From the NCBI GenBank assembly GCA_946902875.1, contig OX336359.1, forward strand, positions 4,464,001 to 4,528,000: DNA of 64,000 bases, read 5' to 3'. How positions within the stretch are numbered: position 1 is the first letter of the stretch; each line of letters opens with the position of its first letter. Source of the DNA: Nematopogon swammerdamellus. Its lineage: Eukaryota; Arthropoda; Insecta; Lepidoptera; Adelidae. Below, one piece after another: positions 43,963 through 54,500 of this stretch. Both the position numbers and the translations under genes were made by a program. A model generated the notes under the pieces. It saw only the letters and a program-made list of their open reading frames with translations. It was not told the DNA's origin and made no database searches.

Positions 43963-45676
43963 CATGACGCATGTACTCACTCATGCGCTGTTTGCAGAAA
44001 ACTTTAATTTCGAATTCATATGACGACAAATAAACGGACGGATAGTATCAATATACGAGTTACATATAACGTTTAAAGTATGCAAACGGTTTTTAAAAAA
44101 GCCTAAAATAAAAAATAAGTTATAAAAAACTAAAACCCGACTACGAAAAAGGTAGTTATGAAAATCGTGTAACTCAAAAGGTAGTTATGAAAATCGTGTA
44201 ACTAAAAATAGCAAAATAATGTTTTCCATATAGTACAAGATCCATTTCTGAAAAGCCTTCAAATAACGGTTTCCGTGGGACATAGCTCGGCCATACCGAC
44301 AACTGGTATGTACGTGTTCGGGCTGTTCTCCTGAAAACCATAAGTGCGGTAGTCACTTTCTAAAATAGTGGAGGGGGTAGTTATGACGTCATAAAGATGG
44401 CGGCCGGGCCTGTCATTCTAGGCGGTATATCTCGATAGTTACTCGACCGATTTCCTTCATTAAGATGTCAAAAAAAAGCTAATAGAATGAGGATTATTCG
44501 ATCTCTTACAATAGTTTATGTTGAACTAATACGAAACTAAATATTTACAAAAAACTGACAATTCGAAAAAAAATATTTTTTAATTTTTTAAATAGCTCGG
44601 TAACCATCAGGATTTTGGAAATTTAGGTTATAATAAAGCGCATAGCTGTATTCAAGAGGATCATAGTGAACTTTAAATCATAACGATAGAGTAATAAACA
44701 ACGGAGCTACAGTCATTTAAGTGAGCGTTGGTAGCGTCAAGCTCAGCGCGGTAACGTAAGTACCTACTGTTGACGACTCGGCCGACCGCAAATATACCAA
44801 TACCGAAGATCACCATCCATCCATCCATTGAGATTTTCATATAATTTTTTTGTTTCTGAATTAGGACATATCTTTAAATATGTTAAGATACCTAGGTATG
44901 TAAGTTTTGAGTACCTAAGGTATGTAAAGACTTTCTGTACTAAATTTTATAATTTTTTTCGACAATTCTGTCTTTTTACCCGGCGACGGCGACGTTAGGA
45001 GGAGTGTAATGTGTTAAGGTCTAAAGTGTGAATCTGTGTGTTTCTGTACATACATATATTACAGTTCGGAACTCTGCCCCAATTACTTCATAATGACTGG
45101 AAACGTGGCCATGTCTGTGCTATACTACATTGGTCTCGGTCCGGTCCCGCTCGCCGCGCCGTCGCACTATTGGCCAAAGTGCCACTTTTCGGTCATAAAT
45201 CTGTATCTTCTAAACTAGAATACCTTCCTTGACAATTTTTTTTATAGTATTACTTGAATAGTTAATCTTCAAAAAACAGTAACATTTGATTGCAAATAAT
45301 ATTTATTATTAATAAAAAAAAAATCCTAAAATATAAAATAATGTATTTCTAAACTATGAAAATAAGATAAAAAATTATTATGTTCATTTACCAATAAAGT
45401 ATCAACTTTTATATAATATAATAATAAAAACATTTTCGTACCTATAATTGTGATAAATAAAAAATTAAACATTAAATATTAAACGCATTAAATGCGCTTA
45501 CAGGATAGCACCTGTTTTTTGCTTCCTGAATTTTATTATAAGAAGGGAAGACGATGGAGTACCTTTCCAATAAACAGCTTCACAAATATTTTTATTGCAC
45601 TTTAGTCAGATCTAAAGACACTAAAGCTTCATCGTCGTTGAATTGAAAAAAATTTGCAGAATTTCCTTTGATAATT

Positions 45677-45997
45677 TCATTGCAGTTTTTCTTGTTTTAT
45701 TGAGTTGCGTACGACACGTATTATTTTAACATTGGAGGCTTCATCTTTTTCGCCAATTGAATTCACTCCTTTAATGTACTCGTATGAATGATAGACGTTG
45801 TCCAAACCAGATTCCCCAAAAAGTTTCACAGCTTTACGATTTTGTATACTCTCTGATGAAATTGCGTAGTCCTTGCAAGGTCGATCGGACAAAATGTAAT
45901 GCTCCTTTATATATTTTTTTGCACTTGAGATAATATGGTTCCATTTTTCAAGAATCACAGTGGATAGCTCACCTTTAGAATACTTGAAAGACGCCAT
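45677..45997 (-). CDS. Hypothetical protein inside long-inverted-repeat element
   Basis: 106-codon ORF starting MASFKYSKGELSTVILEKWN and ending VRNSIKQEKLQ. It is hydrophilic, lysine-rich, with no membrane segment and normal residue composition, unlike most short ORFs here. A second open stretch downstream in another frame (FNDDEALVSLDLTKVQ, then stop at about 45592, followed by AATAAA) suggests a frameshifted C-terminus. I do not recognise the family. It may be a transposon accessory ORF or a captured gene fragment. Confidence 0.4.
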   Translation of the reverse strand: MASFKYSKGELSTVILEKWNHIISSAKKYIKEHYILSDRPCKDYAISSESIQNRKAVKLFGESGLDNVYHSYEYIKGVNSIGEKDEASNVKIIRVVRNSIKQEKLQ

Positions 45998-45999
45998 AT

Positions 46000-46355
46000 A
46001 GTTTCAGAAACACTACACTGCACTCATCTGGCACGAATATTCAGGCAGTACAGTGTGTAAATGTACCACCCCTCACAGAATGGCTTATATTCGTACGAAA
46101 AAAATGTGGCGTGTGTAATATCTCCTTACACTCTGTGGTTCAGAAATGGTGTGCAAAACATAAATAACACAAAACACACCTGGTGTAAGTACATATATAA
46201 TCATATCATAGTTTTAACCGCAATTGTTTCCGTTACGAAGTAGCTATACCTACCGTGAGAATGCTGAGGTTGTAGTGTATTTTCTTTGCATAATTTATAC
46301 ATTCAGTCTCTTAAATCAGTACTCTTAAGTTAACTTTTCAAATAAAATCATTTAA
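46000..46355. other. No gene seen
   Basis: AT-rich sequence upstream of the 45677-45997 ORF. A promoter is not identifiable. Confidence 0.35.
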
Positions 46356-46357
46356 AA

Positions 46358-46712
46358 TCAGCCTGGGTAGCTCAGTGGTGCGGTCGGTGTTAAGACGAGA
46401 CGGAAGTTACCTTTCTCCATACTCCATACAAAATCGTCTTTCGGCATTTATGTTATCTCGCCCCCTAAACCTTATCCGATTATAAAAAAATTTTTATTAG
46501 GTAGGGCTTATCCCGTCCGAGTTGGTACCACCGCACTGAATGAAACGTCGGTCGAAACCGCTATGTAAATAGTTCGTGTTTTCCGTCCAGTTCAGTGTAG
46601 CCGACATGAAATGAAGGGAAGAATTGACATGGCACCTAGTTCACACGGTGTTATGGGCTGACATCACGGATGTTGTAGGAGGTGTAGCCAACCGTGTCAG
46701 TTTCCATAAAAA
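46358..46712 (+). mobile_element. SINE-A copy 13, interior replaced
   Basis: Starts TCAGCCTGGGTAGCTCAGTG, but after GGTGCGGTCGGT about 105 bp (TTAAGACGAGACGGAAGTTA...) are unrelated. The tail resumes at TAGGGCTTATCCCGTCCG and ends GTCAGTTTCCATAAAAA. Confidence 0.82.
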
Positions 46713-46719
46713 AATAATA

Positions 46720-47310
46720 AAATAAAATTAAAAAAAAATCATTCACGCGAACGCTCCGAGCGTGCGAACAGCGCGCATATTTTTTTAATTTTCGTGCCAA
46801 TTTGCAGAGTTTTGCAGAAAGTTGTTTATTGATTCTAAATAAACAGTGTACTGGCTATATAAAACCATTATAATATTCACCCGGACAGACCCTGATACTA
46901 TTTGAAAGCTTAGATGAAATTATATAGTTTAAGATTTAATTATAAATTATATAGTTAATTATAGTTTTAGATAAATTTCGCGTTTTCGTTAGTGCTTTAA
47001 ATAAGGAATGATATCTTTAAAAAACCCAACACAGTTACCTAAAATGCTTTTCGAATATGTATGGGTTTCTATATGTTTACTTAAGTATTTTTGAGGAAAA
47101 TATACATAAAATATATGCGCTCCCTTAATATGCGGATGTTTGCGCAAAGAATTTGTTCAACTTTCAAGCGTCATATAACTGAGGAAATTCAACTAAAATC
47201 TAAAATATGTACGTATTAAACAAGTACATTTCATGGCCTATCGAACCAACTCATTACCCCAGGTGGTATGTTGCCAAAACCATTTTTGTCAGTTGCTTGT
47301 ATGGGGGCTG
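46720..47310. other. No gene seen
   Basis: AT-rich centre of the long-inverted-repeat element. No homology recognised. Confidence 0.35.
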
Positions 47311-47852
47311 TCCATAGTGCGTCGCCGCGCGCCCGACCGCTACAGCCAGCTTGACGCTACCAACGATCACTTAAATGACTGTAGCTCCGTTGTTTATATC
47401 TCAATCGTTATGATTTAAAGATCATTATAATCGTCTTGAATATAGCTATGCGTTTTATTATAACCAAAATTTCCAAAATCCTGATGGTTACCGAGCTATT
47501 TTAAAAATAAAAAAAATATTTTTTCCGAAATGTCGGTTTTTTGTAAATATTTAGTTTCGTATTAGTTTAACATAAACTATAGTAAGAGATCGAATAATCC
47601 TCATTCTATTAGCTTTTTTTTGACACCTTAATGAAGGAAATCGGTCGAGTAACTATCGAGATATACCGCCTAGAATGACAGGCCCGGCCGCCATCTTTAT
47701 GACGTCATAACTATCCCCTCCACTATTTTAGAAAGTGACTACCGCACTTATGGTGTTCAGGAGAACAGCCCGAACACGTACATACCAGTAGTTGGTATGG
47801 CCGAGGTATGTCCCACGGAAATTACCTAAATTTCACTTGGATCCCGCACTAA

Positions 47853-48329
47853 TATCAGATACAGCAATTCTCTTTTTATATTGATTTTACCTTAGCACTA
47901 ACTCTTTAAATTTAGATAAATTTATTATTTTTAACGTTCTAAATATAGAGCCGTGGTCGGGCGTTCCCGCTGAATAATAGGACGTACAACTATTAATGCT
48001 CCTTGGTGTCCATAGAATTAAAGCGATGAACTTAGGACGGCTATCGCCGATGTGTCATACTGGCATCGGACAGAACTCCTTTACGGAGGCTATAATTTTT
48101 GTAAGATCAGTCAGAGCCAGTCTAAAATTATTATAAGTAGATACATAGGTAGGTACATACCGAAAGACAACGACCATAATGCACGACGACGGCCTCACTT
48201 GTCTTGTTGAACTAAGAACGCCCGACCACGGCTCTATATTTAGAACGTTAAAAATAATAAATTTATCTAAATTTAAAGAGTTAGTGCTAAGGTAAAATCA
48301 ATATAAAAAGAGAATTGCTGTATCTGATA
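47853..48329. mobile_element. 477-bp element with ~115-bp inverted ends
   Basis: TCAGATACAGCAATTCTC...CCGTGGTCGGGCGTTC is mirrored by GAACGCCCGACCACGG...GAGAATTGCTGTATCTGA. It is inserted in the right arm of the 44111-48448 element; the left arm keeps an uninterrupted counterpart near 44225. Flanking TA on both sides suits a TA-targeting (Tc1/mariner-like) MITE. Confidence 0.85.
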
Positions 48330-48659
48330 TGGAAAACATTATTTTGCTATTTTTAGTTACACGATTTTCATAACTACCTTTTGAGTTACACGATTTTCAT
48401 AACTACCTTTTTCGTAGTCGGGTTTTAGTTTTTTATAACTTATTTTTTGAATGTTATTGTTAATTTCTGAACTATGTTTTAATGGAAAGAGCTGCTTTTG
48501 AAGCCGTTTTTTATGACAATATAATTCAATAGCCAATTGTATGAAGAAAAATTGTCATGTTTCATGTCGTTCATGTCGTTTCGCCAAAAAGGCGTAAAGA
48601 GCTACCTTTGATATGTGATAATAATTTCCTGTTTTCGTCGAAATAGGTCAGCACTATGG

Positions 48660-48680
48660 TGGTACCGGGGGGGGGGGGAT
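48660..48680. repeat. Short G run
   Basis: Ten or more consecutive G at 48669-48678 in an AT-rich context. Confidence 0.7.
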
Positions 48681-48825
48681 ACCCACCGTACCACCAGGGT
48701 ATGGTGGGTCTGTCATGGACTTAATTGAGCCGTCAGTATGATTGTGCGATAAAAATGATTTTTTTTTATGGATAACCTATACAACACATGTAGGTGTCTA
48801 ACGATGCCCATGGCAGAGCCGGTTT

Positions 48826-48985
48826 TTTTTTTTTTATTTTTTTTTATGGAAACTGACACGGTTGGCTTACATCACCTACAACATCCATGATGTCAGCCGT
48901 TTCGACCGACCTTTCATTCAGTGCGGTGGTACCAACCCGGGCGGGTTAAACCCTACCACCTAGTAATATAAGAAGGGAGTCATAT
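48826..48985 (-). mobile_element. SINE-A copy 14, internally deleted, head-less type
   Basis: ACTGACACGGTTGGCTTACA to TGATGTCAGCC joins directly to GTTTCGACCGACCTTTCATT. At the 5' side TAATATAAGAAGGGAGTCAT is the same junction as in the 40125-40450 copy. Confidence 0.85.
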
Positions 48986-49013
48986 CCCTTCATTGTATGG
49001 CCATATATATGGC

Positions 49014-49284
49014 TGTCATTCGTCTCCCTCCACGGAGACAAGCCATTCTGCATCGTCATAGCCCCAGTGCGACGTTGCTATCGCTTACTCGCTCTCGCTT
49101 GCGCTTGTGACAGGAGTGAGAAACACGAAGATTGCGACGGTCGCCCGATGAAGGGTGAGCGATTTCATGTTTCTCTCTCGCTCCTGTCATCGGTAGGCAA
49201 GCGAGAGCGAGTAAGCGATAGCAACGTCGCACTGGGGCTATGACGATGCAGCATGGCTTGTCTCCGTAGAGGGAGACAATGACA
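49014..49284. mobile_element. Hairpin MITE, ~100-bp arms
   Basis: GGAGACAAGCCATTCTGCAT, CGACGTTGCTATCGCTTACT and CGCTCTCGCTTGC are mirrored across a ~50-bp centre. The arms include a GTCATT/AATGAC extension. ORFs on the minus strand here are incidental. Confidence 0.82.
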
Positions 49285-49304
49285 GTGGGAGACAATGACA
49301 GTAG

Positions 49305-49500
49305 GCTCTGCCCATGGACATTCTGTGATGCACGGGGATTGCGAATGCTATGCCGGCCTGACAGTAAGCTTTCACGGTCTTTTGAAAAACCCCAGGCTGT
49401 ACTTGGGAGGAAATAGATGAGCAGGGAGTGCGTTCCACCTTTTCCCGGTTCTGTGAATAAAAGACCTACAGGACCGGTTGGTGCGCATCCGTGGCAGGTC
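49305..49500 (-). pseudogene. CR1-like LINE 3' end
   Basis: Minus-strand frame LPSTAWGFSKDRESLLSGRH, SIRNPRASQNVHGQ, followed by the 3' UTR. It is the C-terminal tail of the CR1-like ORF2 family at 50820-51235. Confidence 0.72.
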
Positions 49501-49534
49501 GATTGAATAGGCGTGGCGTGCATCCCCTGCCCAG

Positions 49535-50067
49535 GGGTCTTATTCTGAAACCTAACGCCTAATCGATCTCGCTTAGGCGAGAGCGAATATCGCTTAGCTC
49601 TCTTTTGTAAGAAAATTCGTATTCCGAACGCCACTATGACGTATCGTCGATCGCCGCGAGAGCGAGAGTCGAGACCGACTCGGCGGCCGCCAAGACCCTC
49701 TCGCCAGACATCTCTAGTCACGGACGATATCGAAAGTTCAGTGTTACCAACACTTAGGAAATGTTTGTACTACAAGTATTTAATAATGTATGAAACCGCT
49801 GAAAGCGAATGAATACATGTAAAGAAATATTTTTAAAGATGTTATAATTAGGTTCGGTCACTAATATATGCAAGATAAAAGAAAAATATTTTTACGAATA
49901 ATTTAAATTTATTATTTTGGGTAAATTTTGTATTTATAGCTGTCAACATTCACTCATTCGTGGTGGTATTAGTTTGCGTGCGTGTGCAAAATACAGACAC
50001 ACAGACAGACGGCGACGAGACGAGAGCCGCTCTAGCTGATTAGGCGTTAGGTTTCAGAATAAGGCCC
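49535..50067. mobile_element. 533-bp DNA element, 3-bp CAG duplication
   Basis: Inverted ends GGGTCTTATTCTGAAACCTA and TAGGTTTCAGAATAAGGCCC-type sequence (about 30 bp), flanked by CAG at 49532-49534 and 50068-50070. GGG-starting ends with 3-bp duplications suit a PIF/Harbinger-like MITE. It has no transposase. Confidence 0.8.
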
Positions 50068-50069
50068 CA

Positions 50070-50740
50070 GTACGCCTAGTTAAGGAGGTGGAATGGGGAC
50101 GACGACGGCGGAATTACGTTAAACAGCGCCTCCGAACACTCCTCATGAATTGTTACAGTTTGTCTTTTCTTCCGCCTTGTAACTGGCATGGCGCCTCTCT
50201 GAGCTTGGTTTCGCGAGGAGTGGTGTTATTGGCTGTGCCTGATCTTCTTTTGAACTTTTGGGCACAGCAGCCCATGCCGCTATCCATAAGAAAAATGCTT
50301 TAATGTTTCAGTATTTCTCTTTATTAATTCAACTTAAAATTCAATCATATCACACACACATGAGCGGGACAGACACATCAGAATGTTTTGTCAAAATTAG
50401 AAACTCTACTTCTATTTAATAAGCATACAATAAATAATATTTACCATTTAAAAACATAACTTAGATTAATAATTTATTCTTCAATCTTCTGGGTTTGCAC
50501 TTTTTGGTTTAGTACCTGATTTTTTTTTTTAGTTCTTAAAGATAACAGTACCTAACTGTCTTCGGAATCAGTCATTTTTTATTATTCATAGGTAGTGTAA
50601 CATAACTAACGTAACATCGCATAACTTAATAACGAGGCATATAGGGTGTTACAGGACGAACGGTGGTACGCTACTAAAGATATATTTTTGCGTTCATTTT
50701 TGAAGTTCAATTCATTACGTGAAGGAGGAGCATATGGCTA
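50070..50740. other. No gene recognised
   Basis: A 71-codon plus-strand ORF at 50088 shows no known motif. The rest is AT-rich. Confidence 0.35.
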
Positions 50741-51235
50741 CGGAACCCTCCTGTTTATGAACAACAAGTTTTATTAAAGTATTGTATGGGAACAGAATGT
50801 CACCGTAGAAAGAAAGTGTAATTTGTTTTAGAGGGAAAATGTGGAACGCACTTCCTGCCCATCTATTTCTTCCCAAGTACAGCCTGGGGTTTTTCAAAAG
50901 GGGCATAAGAAGGCTCCTGTCAGGCCGGCATGGCATTCGCAATCACCGTGCATCACAGAATGTCCATGGGCATCGTTAGACACCAACTTGTAGGTGAAAC
51001 CAAGAACGTCGAATAGGTTAGATGTCAGACTGTCCAATTATATGAGACCCAGCGTCGCCGAGCTCCGCGGGTAGCGAAGGGGACGGCGCGCGCTCTGATT
51101 GGTTGGTAACGAATGTTATTTGTACGTATTTACAAATATGGTGTTACGCTGGCGCGGGGAAAGGTCCGACGTCCTTACCTATTCAACGTTCTTCGGTGAA
51201 ACGATGCCCCATGTCGCACTATCCATAAAAAAAAA
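50741..51235 (+). pseudogene. CR1-like LINE C-terminus and 3' end
   Basis: Plus-strand reading near 50840 gives ALPAHLFLPKYSLGFFK-like sequence across frames, then LLSGRHGIRNHRASQNVHGH-like. The 3' UTR ATGTCCATGGGCATCGTTAG and an A tail at 51228 follow. It is split by a hAT-like MITE at 51001-51194. Confidence 0.72.
51001..51194. mobile_element. 194-bp hAT-like MITE
   Basis: Ends AAGAACGTCGAATAGGT and ACCTATTCAACGTTCTT are inverted. Exact 8-bp duplications GGTGAAAC are at 50993-51000 and 51195-51202. It is inserted in the LINE 3' tail. Confidence 0.9.
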
Positions 51236-51427
51236 TTGCTAAAAATATGAATCGCACATAGACCAATCGTCTTGTAACACGCTGTATATGAAAAACCATA
51301 ATGTGGAAAATATATCAGTGGTGTGCCAGCACCGTTGCACCCGGAGACCCGCGGCCCCGCCTACCTTGTTAGAAAACTTGCGTGGCCCTATGTACTCAAC
51401 GAGTTGAGATTGGTACTGTACTATGTA

Positions 51428-51577
51428 TTATTCGTCAAACATCCCAGTCAGCTGAAGTATGGTTAGAAAGAGCTGCATCAGCGAAGTGTACAGCATGAGG
51501 GCACCGACCACGTACTCGTCCGTGTCCAGCTCCACGGAGCGGCCGCCAAGGATCATCTGCAGCTCCATCACGAACAT
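51428..51577 (-). CDS. Right TMBIM exon 6 (C-terminus)
   Basis: 150 bp including TAA. The acceptor is CATTGGCAG at 51578-51586. It encodes MFVMELQMILGGRSVELDTD, then EYVVGALMLYTSLMQLFLTI and LQLTGMFDE. LGG and the D-x-D/E-E-Y motif match the family's LLGG...SPEEY. Family members normally read DTQLLLGG and LYLDIINLFL. Confidence 0.9.
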   Translation of the reverse strand: MFVMELQMILGGRSVELDTDEYVVGALMLYTSLMQLFLTILQLTGMFDE

Positions 51578-54500
51578 CTGCCAATGATAACACCGATCAA
51601 ATGTGATAGTTCAGTTTATGAGAGCACTGAGAGAACCAGTGCTCTCAGAGAGTTTGTACATAAAAAAGATAACAATGTTACAACAAATTAGACTCTTATG
51701 TGACCAGATTCCTGAAGTCATGGTTTGGACTGGCTCACCCGGCTGACTCGTCAACGCTGTGCAGATCTCACAATAACTTTGGACTGAACATTAGGAAACC
51801 ATCGATATTTTATCACAAGACCCAGAAGAGCCAAACGATGTATAATCAAAGACTCCAATGATAGCGCTATTCAAGCCTTACCCAACACATCGCTATCAGA
51901 TGAACTGGAATCGAGACTCGTCTTCTACAAATCATTCCAAGTTGGCACACGCACCAATAGATCTGGACTGGGCATAGAAACAGCAAAGTCTGATAAAGAA
52001 ATACTGAAAGGTTTTGCTCAGGAGGACATGGAACAAGGTTTTAAACTTCACGCCTTAAACCTAGAAATGCAGAACGATTGGCTAACAGTGGGCGACTTCT
52101 ACATCCCTCCTGCATTGAAGTGGAAATCCATAATATGCAACTGGTCCCCTGCTTAAGTTCTACTTAAATGCATTCCAGCTTACTCTCCCCGACACGAGTA
52201 ACCTAGTTAGATTGGGAAAATCTACTAATATACTATGACCGTTATGTAAGGAGTTCGTAGGCACGGCCAAACATTTGTTATGCGGATGCAAAATACTACT
52301 TGAGCGAGGCCAGTATTCCTACCGTCATGATAAAGTCCTCCAAATCATCAGAGAGGCTATCAACGTGTCAATTGCACGGACCAGGAAAGGGCAAACCAGT
52401 AGCGGCTTCCAGAAGGTCAACTTTGTGAAACCTGGAGCCAATAAGCTGCCCAAAGATAAACCTGCTGCCTAAACCTTCTTCAATTTTGGGAGCTGCAAAG
52501 GATTGGGAATTGTTGATGGACTGGACACACATGATAAGCATTACCAAATGCCTTCGGAAATTTGTACCACAACATTAAGACCGGATATACTCAAACGGGA
52601 ACAAGACTAACACAAAAAATTATTCAAATTTGATGAAAGAACTACGTACTTATTATTGGTACTTAGTATTGGTTTGACGAAAATGTATGTAGGTATTTTG
52701 ATTGGAAAGTATTTTTTTAATTCCCTCGCTCGTTATACAACCTATAAAGAGTGCGAGTGAGAGTTACCTACCTAGTTATCTAAAATCTAGAGAAAAGAAC
52801 AACTGTAATTGCTTGTTCTTTGTACTGAGAATTTCCTGTACAAGATCTACTATGAAATAAGTAATAGGTGACTGGCTAGACTTATGTATCTATCTATTTA
52901 TTCTATAGTGTAACTAGCTATTCTAGGTTGAGGAAGAGTTAAAAGCTGACTGCTAAAATTTCCAGATTTCTAAATCCGATACTCCAATGGACCAAACATG
53001 TGCCAACTTCATCCAACTGTAGGACGAGGTGTTGGGGATGGATAAAAAAAAGGAACCGACAGCTTACCCGGTGATGCGGCAGAGCGGTGCTGTGTGGTTT
53101 GCTAAGTGGACTGTAAATGGATGGCGGGGCTCCTTCCCGAAATCGTTGGTTGATCCAGGCAGGACTATTTAGTATTGTGAACTGGGTTAGATGCTGCAGT
53201 CAGCTCGTAAAATCCGTAAAAGCCGTTTCGCCCTTTGAATTGTATTATGTCGTATGATACAAGCACTTACAAAGTGGTAAATTAAGTTTCGTACGGTAAG
53301 TACGTTTCGAAAATCGGCATATAAATGGACCTTGACTTGTAAATAATTCATGTTCAGAGCAGAACCGAGTCTAAATGTAGATATGTATGTATTTATTCTT
53401 TTAAATGTTTTCAAGGTGGTAATTTTGAAATTCAATAAAGGCAGGACAATGTAGTAAATACTACTATATTGTCAGTCTCGTTAGCTCAGTGGTGCGGTCG
53501 GTCGACTGTTGGTCGTGATCATAAGCACACCTGGACGCTGTCAGTACTTGGATGGGTGACCGCTCGACCTTTAGAGGCTGACCGCGGTTCGGATTCCACG
53601 TAAAACTGTAGGTCACTTCCCTTCTTACCTTACTATAGGTGGTAGGGTTTAACGCGCCCGGATTGATAGCACCGCACTGAATGAAATGACAATACATTAT
53701 ACACTTGAAGAACCGTACTCACAAAGCTAGTAAAAAGTGCTGTGAGGCAGGCGTATATCATATGCATGGTCTTGATGTAATGGTCGAAGATCGTAACCAG
53801 AAGGAAGATGACTCCGAACACACTGAGCACCAATCCGAACACTACGGCGTACAGCAGGAAACGAGTGAAGTCGAACTGAAAAGCAATTATGCAAAACAAT
53901 TGAGTCGAACTGAAGAACAATTCTGAAAAACAAAATTGAGCTCATATTATGTGGAGAGAGTTTTAAAAATGTCACTGGAGGCATCTTAAAGAATATGGAT
54001 AGGTAGAGAGAGGGAGGTCGAGAGCGGGACTGGTGGTTCTCCGCGTCCTAGTCATCGCAGACTAGCTGACGAGGGCTTGATGCGAGCCGAAATGTAACTC
54101 ATGCTGGAAAACTACATAGAGTGGCCACTCGCTAGTCCCGACCTCGGCACCCTAATTTCCAATGGGCCCGGTGTTCGGTGAAGCCTTCTTGATGGCTAGG
54201 CTCAAGTGGCAGTGGACTGGGAGCGTCTGTCGACGAAACGCCGTTGTAGTGACCGTGTCCTACGCTGGCCGCCGCGGACTGGGAAACGGAGTGCGGGAAG
54301 ACCGACCCACCAGTTAGGACGACGACAACCGGTACGTGACGGCTAAACAGTGGTTCCGTACCGCTGAAGACCGGGAGGGTTGGAGGTATTGGAGAAGGTG
54401 TCCAGCAGTAGACACTGACTGACCGACTAATCATCGTCTAAAAACAATGTACAACATCAATATCTCTACGAAATGTCACGTCAGCGGAGCTACGGGCAAA

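Larger units (their letters stand above)
44111..48448. mobile_element. 4.3-kb element with ~0.6-0.7-kb inverted arms
   Basis: Left arm 44111-44770 (AACTAAAACCCGACTACGAA) and right arm 47315-48448 (TTCGTAGTCGGGTTTTAGTT) are inverted. They share GGCGGCCGGGCCTGTCATTC, TCTCGATAGTTACTCGACCG and GCGTTGGTAGCGTCAAGCT. The right arm is interrupted by a smaller element (47853-48329). The centre includes an ORF at 45677-45997 and a SINE-A. No transposase is recognised. Confidence 0.85.

Noticed and set aside
49056..49721. 221-residue minus-strand ORF
   Set aside because: It crosses a hairpin MITE, a LINE 3' end and the left end of another element, so it is a chance frame over unrelated repeats.
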